Below, one piece after another: positions 6,421-12,433 of a DNA stretch of 12,433 nt; the first letter of the stretch is position 1; each line of letters starts with the position of its first letter. The position numbers and the translations under genes were made by a program. Under the pieces are notes generated by a model, which had not been told where the DNA came from, made no database searches, and was given only the letters and a program-made list of their open reading frames with translations. Origin of the DNA: Beroe ovata (lineage: Eukaryota > Ctenophora > Nuda > Beroida > Beroidae); the NCBI GenBank assembly GCA_946803715.1, contig CAMPET010000526.1, positions 7,431 through 19,863 on the forward strand, written 5' to 3'.

Positions 6421-7440
6421 CAAAGCACCATCATCAGAAATGAAACACCAGTTCACTATTACAATAGTAGCACGTGTCCATGGCAATGCGCACTTTAACT
6501 TCAATATCAGCACGTGTATTTAGTGACAAACATAAGGACAAACAAACCACTAAATTATAGTATAGACTAGGGAGCCCGTCAAGTACTCAAGTAGTCACGA
6601 TGCGTTAGATAATATTAATGGAGCGACTAACTTATTGTGAAAAATGTCGATTGTAGCTTTATTCAAGATTCCAGATCAAGAATGATCACAGGAACACGTC
6701 ATCCAGTGTGTGGTCGATGATTCAGTGCAAAACAGAAACATATGCAAGATTTGACTATCATTGCGCGCGCATCAAACTGCAGGTACAACTCATGTCTCTC
6801 CTATCAACAGGCAGAGAGCAACTTAATCGAAAGGTAGAATGAGAATTGAGTTTACAGGCTGCTACTTTTTGCACATGCAACGTACGCTACTATAGCAACT
6901 CGCAGTACACGGTGAATGCACAAAAACATAATAATAGTAATAAAAATAAAAGAGAGAATGCCAAATTATAATAGGGACTAGGGAGCCCTATGAATGGCAT
7001 CACATAATGAAACGACTAACGTATTGTTAGTAGCTTAGTAGCTTAAATCCAGATTCCAGATCAAGAGTGATCACAACAACACGTAATCCAGTGTGTGTGT
7101 GTGCCGTGTGGTCGATGATTCAGTGCAAAACAGAAACATATCATGCAAGATCTGACTGTCATTGCGCGCATCAAACTGCACGTGCAACTCTTGTCTCTCC
7201 TATCAACAGAATGAGCAACGTCATCAGAACAGCACCATAAGAAATGAGCCTACAGGCTACTTCTTTTTGCAAGTAAAACTCATACGCTTCCATAGCAACA
7301 CGTAGTATGCTGTGAACACACAAAAACCTCCATGATAGAAGAGAGAATGCCAAATTATAATAGGCATACTAGAACGCCTGTCAAGTAGGCGTGCTGCAGT
7401 GAATATTATAAAGAATCAAAAAATGGATTGAATTGATGAG
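6420..7440. repeat. Tandem array of ~0.4-kb units
   Basis: Two diverged full units start at AAATTATA: 6552 and 6963, giving lengths of 411 and 389 bases. A third start at 7352 fades out by about 7420, and a degraded unit end precedes 6552. Shared landmarks in the units are CTAGGGAGCCC, AGATTCCAGATCAAGA-TGATCACA, CCAGTGTGTG, GGTCGATGATTCAGTGC, GCGCGCATCAAACTGCA, GTCTCTCCTATCAACAG and a unit end with GAGAGAATGCC. No open frame is shared between units, so it looks like satellite or nested non-coding repeat DNA. A TG run inside the second unit (about 7090) has expanded. Confidence 0.88.
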
Positions 7441-7760
7441 AATCAAAATTGGAACGTTTCAAAACAAAGAAACAACCAAATGAAGCGCATCTGTAGGTGA
7501 GGATCTAATTCACACAAGCAACTCCTAAATCGCTTAGCAATGGTGTAAATGCAAATTTTTGCTACATCATATTTTTGATTTTTGCATCTTTTCCATAAAC
7601 TTCCGACGCCCATAACAAAAAATCTAAGACCTTAATCAAAAATCTAAAGTATTTGATCCTTTTTCCTACCACCTTGGAAAAAATCCCAGTCTTTTAACTC
7701 CATTTGGTCGAGTTATTTGCAAACAGCAGAACCACTTTCACACTTTGCCTTATTCCTTTA
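7441..7760. other. AT-rich intergenic sequence
   Basis: I see no gene, strong repeat or RNA here. The sequence AAAAATCTAA recurs at about 7618-7646 in a short imperfect duplication. Confidence 0.5.
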
Positions 7761-7870
7761 TGGGACCGTTCACATATAACGTAATCAGCCCAGGGGGAGG
7801 GGGTATCCAAATGATTACGCTTGATTACAGAGGGGGCGGGGGTTCTGACCTTGATTGTGTAATCAAGACA
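7761..7870 (+). repeat. G-rich hairpin / probable dispersed-repeat end
   Basis: GGGACCGTTCACATATAACGTAATC leads into four G-runs of five or more (about 7794-7802 and 7831-7842). CTTGATTAC at 7820-7828 pairs perfectly with GTAATCAAG at 7859-7867, enclosing the second G-run pair. The opening phrase followed by a G-run is reminiscent of dispersed repeats in many invertebrate genomes; this is from memory, not a search. The 84-codon frame starting at 7745 is probably chance. Confidence 0.45.
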
Positions 7871-8075
7871 TTTTTAGAATTCTTGCCCCTTGACGCCAGT
7901 CAGACTGCAAGTCCAATGCATCATTTCAGTATGTGTGTGGGTCAAGTGGTATATCACCGTTGTAATTATCAGATCACGTGGCACTTCAGCAGTGTGTAAT
8001 GAGCTCATTAAACACTGGTTCGAAACTCAAGCTTAAACCACATAGCTAAATATAAGACAAATAACTGTATGCAGG

Positions 8076-8490
8076 TTAGCACTCACTCTGCTCCCCTCTA
8101 CTGAGCGTTCACTCACTGTATATCCTTAGCACTCACTGTGGTTCCTTCTATTGGGCGTACATGTTATCAACCCTCGTTAAGGCCCAGGTTAGCAGGTGAG
8201 GGCGTAACAAGTCATCCATAAGAGTATGGGTCNTACAGAGAAAATAACACATTCCCGCATGACACCGGGCTCAGGAGAATGCTGAGCCAGGGTGCATAAC
8301 AGTACACTCACTGTGTATGGCTAGCACTCACTGTGTCGCCTCCACTGAGCGTATACTCACTGTATACTCACTGTATATCCTTAGCACTCACTGTGCTTCC
8401 ATTCTACCAAGCATATACTCACTGTATATTTCTGACATTCACTGTGCTTCCTTCCGCTTCAATGAAGCATATATCACTTGACACTCAATG
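8076..8490 (+). repeat. ~50-bp minisatellite, interrupted
   Basis: Units of about 50 bases share TTAGCACTCACTGTG, a CTTCC-TTCTACTGAGCGTA part and TACTCACTGTATATCC. They occupy 8076-8160 and about 8303-8490. One later unit has an extra 11-base TATACTCACTG. Between the blocks (8161-8302) is unrelated sequence that contains the N at 8233 and a CACCGGGCTCAGGAGAATG / CTGAGCCAGGGTG part. Spacing is irregular and units abut without unique spacers, so this is a minisatellite and not a CRISPR array. Confidence 0.85.
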
Positions 8491-9019
8491 TGTATGGTTT
8501 CAATTGAAATTCCAAACTCTTGATTTCTCATGCAACTGCTACAAAACACTCCACTACTCCAACTCAAATATGTAACAAATACTTGAAAAATATGCTCCAC
8601 TTCAAGATGATTGGACATTGTAGACAGTCATTTCAAAGTCAATTCAAAATATTGATATCTAATCATAAATAATTACAAAAATTTGACTTTCTAATGCTAT
8701 TTATCGGAATATCTTAAAAATAAGGTAAACGCTAGAAATAATGCGCGGCGTTCCCTGTCATAACTCATGGTCATTGACCCTTTCAAATGACAACGATTTT
8801 CATATATTTGTATAGAAAAATCAAGGCTACTAACAATCTGCAAAAGACAGAGGTGATTATGATTACGAGGTGATGATGAGATGAGGTAGTGCCGGGATGT
8901 GTCAGTGTGTGCGTGATTGTGAGATGTTATCAATGGGTGAAGAAATCACATACAACATGATATTCACTTACACAATAAATGTTTTACAATACTTGGCAAG
9001 GGCGATTGAAAATCGAACT
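8491..9019. other. AT-rich intergenic sequence
   Basis: No supported gene. A minus-strand frame of 78 codons at 8697-8933 has no recognisable motif or splice context and is left out. A short direct repeat CACTCACTG-type word from the neighbouring minisatellite persists near the start. Confidence 0.5.
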
Positions 9020-9338
9020 GTAATAACCGATTATAATCAATAAATTGTCGACAAAAAAATCGATTTTTTCAAAAAAATCGATTCCGAAGCGCCTAGGCGA
9101 CGATTATTATTGGAGGCATCCAGAACCGCTAAAAAATCGCCTGTTGTCGATTTTTTTTTCCTCACCACTTCTGGATCGATTTTCCGACGATTAGAGTCGA
9201 CAACAGTCGACGCTGGAGCGGTATTATCGCTCCAGTGTCGCTTTTGCCGAAAAAATACCGGTAATAATCGTTTTTTAGGCGCTTCTAGCAGAATCGATTT
9301 TAACCGGTTTTAAGTTATACTCAAATCGATTATTACCA
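9020..9338. mobile_element. AT-rich foldback element with nested hairpins
   Basis: The segment is built almost entirely of nested inverted repeats. Outer pairs: GTAATAACCGATT (9020-9032) with AATCGATTATTACC (9324-9337). Next: AAATCGATT (about 9075) with GAATCGATTTT (9291-9301), GAAGCGCCTA (9086-9095) with TAGGCGCTTC (9276-9285), and CGATTATTATTGG (9101-9113) with CCGGTAATAATCG (9258-9270). Inner: CTGTTGTCGA (9141-9150) with TCGACAACAG (9197-9206), and a perfect 8-bp stem CTGGAGCG / CGCTCCAG at 9213-9235. It carries no gene. It is probably a MITE or foldback transposon; no clear target duplication was recognised. Confidence 0.8.
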
Positions 9339-9409
9339 CCCTATAACAGAAAAATAACAGGGTTTTCCCCCGAATTTCTCCTATTTTAAGAAATCGAATA
9401 TAAACGATN

Positions 9410-10713
9410 GAGCATACTGATTGAATCATGGAGAATGTTCCAGAAACAACAGTGTTAACTGAGGCAGCCTCTTGTAGGACAAGATTCAAACTGTGGTTCA
9501 GACAATGAGTGGGTAATGCTCTAGGATTGATAGTTTGAATTTGTTTTGCTACTCCATCTTTGTGTCCCTGAAGCACAGAAGCGCCGTCATATGTTTGCCC
9601 ACGAATGTGTCCTACCTCCAGCCCAAGACTTTGGAGCACGGATTTGAGAATGTGGACAAGCGAGTCTGCGTCACATTTATCAGCTTGATGCAGTCCTATC
9701 ATATCTTCAAACACTGTGTAGTCATCGGAGACCCAGCGTATAACAACAGATAATTGTTCTATCCCCGAAACATCAGGTGTTTCATCAATCACAATCGCAT
9801 AAAACACTGCCGCTTTTATTTGGTCGAGTAGCTCTGTCATCACAATTCTGTACATTTCATGCATCAATTCAGAATTAATGTGGTGTGATAGATAATCACT
9901 GTTACTCAGATAACTTTTCATACCGGGAACAGATGAGAGTTTCAATAACTGGGTCAAGTTTCTTTCAGATTCGTTGAGATTCCGTAAGGGTATTCCTTGA
10001 CGAGCCAGGTATCGGATACATTGTAGTTGCTCTAAAAGACACTTCCGACGTTGCTCATGAATTTTCTGAAATTGAAAATTCTGTAACGAGAGACATCATT
10101 ATCTATAGGTACACATAACATACAATGAATATGCATATGAGAATTGAGTCCCGAGCCTCACCTTAGTTGACGAATCAATCTGTTCATTGATGGCTGCCCC
10201 CTTGAGTTTCTGCTGGAGGAGCATGTAAGCATCTCGGTGATGATAAGAGTTGTTGTGCTGATTAAGTAATGTCAATCCATTCTTCCAGTTGTTGAATCCT
10301 TGAGTCGTGAAGGCACCAATTCCATTTTTTGAGGGTGGCAATAAATCAGCGTTTTGCACTTAACGACACGTCTGACAATATGCCTTATTATCAGTGTTGC
10401 ATAAGACCAACCAATCAAATTTACTGAGCCAACTTGGCTGGAAATATCGTTTACGTTTGCCACAGGAACGTGCTGAGCGTTCTTTTTCGAAAGCAAGGCG
10501 AGCTGCAGTCGGAGATGCGAGGTTGCAACAGTCCAAGGGGCAAGAGATTGCACTATTGCTTTCTGTATCAAGCTCAGGATCAGTCGCACCAGTAACAACT
10601 ACTAGAGTTTCATGATCAGAATCATGAACTTCTACAACTTGGGGTCGGGAAACCAGTGAAGGCTCACTCTGCTTCAAGCCTTTCGTAGCAAAATAACTCT
10701 TAAGAGATGGCAT
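9410..10713 (-). pseudogene. hAT-type transposase (TTF zinc finger + DUF4371), truncated and with a nonsense codon
   Basis: This is a minus-strand gene of the zinc-finger MYM-type 1-like / DUF4371 hAT transposase family. Exon 1 (10713-10162, 184 codons) has a Ser/Thr-rich lead and a TTF-type finger (KRYFQPSWLSKFDW, AYCQTC, GFNNWKNG, about residues 90-165). An in-frame TAA at 10360-10362 interrupts the finger; the frame resumes at once. A GTGAGG donor at 10161 and a pyrimidine-rich TTACAG acceptor at 10081 bound an 81-base phase-0 intron; a second acceptor 15 bases later is also in frame. Exon 2 (10080-9410) gives IRYLARQGIPLR, AIVIDETPDVSG with the first catalytic Asp, and GQTYDGAS with the second. 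The N at 9409 cuts off the rest, including the hAT dimerisation region. The protein would bind its terminal repeats and cut DNA. The stop could be a sequencing error. Confidence 0.85.
10081..10161 (-). other. GT-AG intron in the hAT transposase gene
   Basis: An 81-base intron starts with GTGAGGCT and ends in TCTCTCGTTACAG. Both flanking exons are in phase 0, and the conserved family sequence continues across the splice (DSSTK before, FQKIHEQRRKC after). A second CAG 15 bases further in is an alternative acceptor that would drop five residues. Confidence 0.75.
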
Positions 10714-11242
10714 ATAAATGGGTGCTTAATGCAAAAGTAGAGCAAGGGAGAGTCAAATGTTGGTGCACAAACGATTGGTAGGCACCAGAGGCGATCAGAA
10801 ATAATGACATGTGGGTAGGTTCTATGACATAGTACCTTGTGTGCTGTATAATAATTGGTCCATTTGCTAACGTCCGTATACTAGTCACATGACTTCGATA
10901 GCCACCATTCACCATTGATATGTGACATGGCTTATGAAAACATGATGAACATGTCGCTTGTCAAAGGAAATTCGAGAGTTTGACCTCATCACACCCTATC
11001 TAATTAAGTGCCTAATTTAGCCCTAGCCACTGAGTCATGAGCCATAACTTATGCAAACAATTGCCCCTTATTGAAGTTTGGATCAAATTAAGCCCAGGGA
11101 GCCCATGAAATGTTGAATAAACACGGGAATTATAGAAAAATTGGGTCTGAAAAGCAGTAGGGCCAAAGCATATTCTGGCCCTACCTCTCTGAGACGCACT
11201 AGGGCCATGGCCCTACTGGCCCACCTGCTTCCTCCATCCCTG
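10714..11242 (-). mobile_element. 5' non-coding end and terminus of the hAT-like transposon
   Basis: The minus strand begins at 11242 with CAGGGATGGAGGAAGCAGG, the CA-G-GG start typical of hAT terminal inverted repeats, and leads to the transposase ATG at 10713. Just inside the end, the octamer TAGGGCCA occurs four times in alternating orientation (11158-11165, 11176-11183, 11200-11207, 11208-11215). The last two form a perfect palindrome, and the first two form a 9-bp stem. hAT transposases bind such subterminal motifs. Bases 11243-11250 (AATTGTAT) would be one copy of the 8-bp target duplication. The other end was lost at the scaffold join at 9409. The 61-codon frame here is not supported as a gene. 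Confidence 0.7.
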
Positions 11243-11867
11243 AATTGTATATGTGCTTGCCGCATCAATGGCTGTCTGTAGATCTTATAGTTATCGAATC
11301 AATTGTAGTTCTTATCGAATCAATTGTGTGTGTGCTTGCCGGATCAATTGTAATTATGTGGGTTCTGGCCAATTGTAGGATAACTGCATGCCTATATAAG
11401 TGAAATGTCTCATGATCTACCTTCATTTGTCGTTGATAATTCTGTTAACGAGATCGTGCCTTTATTTGTTGTTGGTCAGCTATCACCTCCGCACTTGCAA
11501 GTCTATCGAATATCTCGATAACTATCATTTCGCTCAGTACAGGCGTTTGCTCAGTACCCACAGGCCTTTTTGTTCAGTACAGGGCGATCTTTTTGACATA
11601 ATTGCATGACATCGTCATGTCACATGATCTGTGACAAATCACGTGGCCATCAATCATGCTTGTGAGTCATGAAGTAGCTGCAACATTAACAATCAGTATC
11701 AGGACACCATACAGTCAATGACAATTATCAGCATCTTTACACAATGTGTCATGAATCATTCTGATCTCGCGAGAATTCAATGATTTTACAGCGCGCCAAG
11801 CCGCGCGCGTCTTAACTATAAGTACTAGCAGCGTTTATCCGTGAGTCACGTGACCCTCACGTGATAG
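11243..11867. other. Non-coding stretch with short repeated motifs; possible LTR of the right-hand element
   Basis: CAATTGT occurs four times (11300-11306, 11321-11327, 11345-11351, 11370-11376), two of them inside a tandem TTATCGAATCAATTGT. TCAGTAC occurs three times (11534, 11551, 11574). A TATATAA box is at 11393-11399 on the plus strand, also readable as TATATA on the minus strand. Lying directly downstream of the integrase stop on the minus strand, the region is where a 3' LTR would be expected, but I see no convincing polypurine tract or TG...CA pair. Frames here (such as 11400-11609) are rejected. Confidence 0.45.
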
Positions 11868-11883
11868 TCACGTGACTAAACGG
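11839..11883. promoter_or_regulatory. Three CACGTG E-boxes in a 45-bp dyad with 11-bp spacing
   Basis: CACGTG palindromes start at 11847, 11858 and 11869, exactly 11 bases apart. The first and third are embedded in GTCACGTGAC, the CLEAR/E-box consensus known for MITF/TFE-type bHLH-zip factors. The whole stretch is an imperfect dyad centred on the middle box. It overlaps the integrase stop codon. Function as a binding cluster is an inference. Confidence 0.5.
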
Positions 11884-12433
11884 AAAATTGCGATGCGGCA
11901 GTACTTCCCGTTGTCCAATTTCAAAAAGCTTGGCAGCGTTGGAATCAGCTCGTCGAGATCTACAAGTACAGGGTTGTGCCTCAAAAAGTTGGAAAAAAGG
12001 GCGCACCCTACCCTGTATACCACATCATATACATTGGAATTATCAACTCTCTGTAGTACTCTAGCTTTGTTCCACGTTTTCTCGTTCGTAGCTTGTATCC
12101 AGACATCTTGATTATCGACAAACTCTCTCCTCTTCTCATTAAGTAATTTCTGCTCTTTGTCAGCATGTAGAGATTTCAACTTCTGTTGGTCTGACGGTTT
12201 CAATGTATGCAGAATAGAACGTAGCGTTCTGCCATACATCAACATCACAGGTGGGGTATTTGTCACTGTATGAGGACAATTCCTGTACGATATCAGAAAT
12301 TCTGCTAAACACTCGTCAAGATCTTTCTTAGTTTCCATCATCTTCTTCAATGCTTTCTTCATTGTTGCATTGAATCTCTCAACAATCCCGTTTGTCTTTG
12401 GGCTGTACGTAGGAATAAACACATGTTTGATCC
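11868..12433 (-). CDS. pol: Ty3/gypsy-type integrase C-terminal half, 5'-truncated by the window end
   Basis: This enzyme inserts the element's DNA. The frame is open through the window edge (IKHVFIPT before the first listed start, a GTG), so only the end of the protein is visible. Residues include YSPKTNGIVERFN, the conserved NG--ER segment carrying the catalytic Glu of the DDE core, then TPPVMLMYGRTLRSIL. A C-terminal segment with DVWIQATNEKTWNKARVLQRV and YRVG fits the GPY/F-like module with degenerate ends. The stop TGA falls inside a CACGTGA. The lack of decay in this part suggests a recent insertion. It is a second element, since the left retroelement lacks any integrase; whether they belong to one family cannot be told. 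Confidence 0.9.
   Translation of the reverse strand, partial: IKHVFIPTYSPKTNGIVERFNATMKKALKKMMETKKDLDECLAEFLISYRNCPHTVTNTPPVMLMYGRTLRSILHTLKPSDQQKLKSLHADKEQKLLNEKRREFVDNQDVWIQATNEKTWNKARVLQRVDNSNVYDVVYRVGCALFSNFLRHNPVLVDLDELIPTLPSFLKLDNGKYCRIAIFRLVT

Noticed and set aside
7171-7353. Small minus-strand membrane-like protein (60 aa)
   Set aside because: It lies inside the 0.4-kb array and the frame is not kept in the neighbouring unit.
8076-8490. CRISPR-like array
   Set aside because: Units abut with no unique spacers and the unit is about 50 bp and degenerate; the context is eukaryotic and no cas genes are near.
9310-9408. Continuation of the transposase beyond the N
   Set aside because: The sequence left of the N is unrelated AT-rich DNA and the family similarity stops at the N.
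11400-11609. Small plus-strand protein rich in Leu (69 aa) after the TATA-like box
   Set aside because: It starts with a GTG, has no motif, and lies among short repeats; hydrophobicity alone is not enough.

Overview
The window looks like a repeat-rich stretch of an animal (probably invertebrate) nuclear genome. The evidence is a Ty3/gypsy-type LTR retroelement, a hAT-type transposase gene interrupted by a GT-AG intron, several foldback (MITE-like) elements, minisatellites and dinucleotide tracts. There is no sign of bacterial operons. The species cannot be told from the sequence. No rRNA, tRNA or CRISPR array was seen. Four isolated single-base Ns (1127, 4259, 8233, 9409) look like scaffold joins. 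At 1127 and 4259 the two sides repeat the same sequence, so parts of the apparent layout are probably assembly-made.

Layout. 1-685: a long inverted repeat with a 137-base loop, followed by a unique flank ending in the TIR-like sequence TACAGGGTGTGTC (read on the minus strand), which suggests the right half of a non-autonomous DNA transposon. 683-4723: a minus-strand LTR retroelement. From right to left it has a candidate 5' LTR, a tRNA-primer-site region, gag, an aspartic protease, a reverse transcriptase, then an abrupt switch to a short pol-tail-like sequence with no RNase H or integrase. Gag, protease and RT lie in three different minus-strand frames. 4724-6060: two minus-strand open stretches of unknown function, one with an in-frame Ser/Thr/Pro-rich 54-bp repeat, the other with a reading frame that stays open after a TGA codon. 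A poly(A) signal lies at 5637-5642. 6400-7440: a degenerate tandem array of about 0.4-kb units. 7770-7870: a G-rich hairpin. 8076-8490: a 50-bp minisatellite interrupted by a scaffold join.

9020-9338 is a dense AT-rich foldback with nested hairpins. 9410-11242 is the 5' half of a minus-strand hAT-like transposon: a terminal CAGGG end with four copies of the octamer TAGGGCCA beside it, then a gene encoding a TTF-type zinc finger and a DUF4371/RNase H-like transposase domain, with one small intron, one in-frame stop, and truncation at the N of 9409. 11243-11867 holds short repeated motifs, a TATA-like box and a dyad of three CACGTG boxes spaced exactly 11 bp apart. The window ends inside the integrase of a second minus-strand Ty3/gypsy-type element.

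The genes do not form a pathway; they are pieces of independent mobile elements. I found no convincing new multi-gene system. The least explained parts are the unrecognised coding-like stretches at 4847-6059, the 0.4-kb array and the phased CACGTG dyad.
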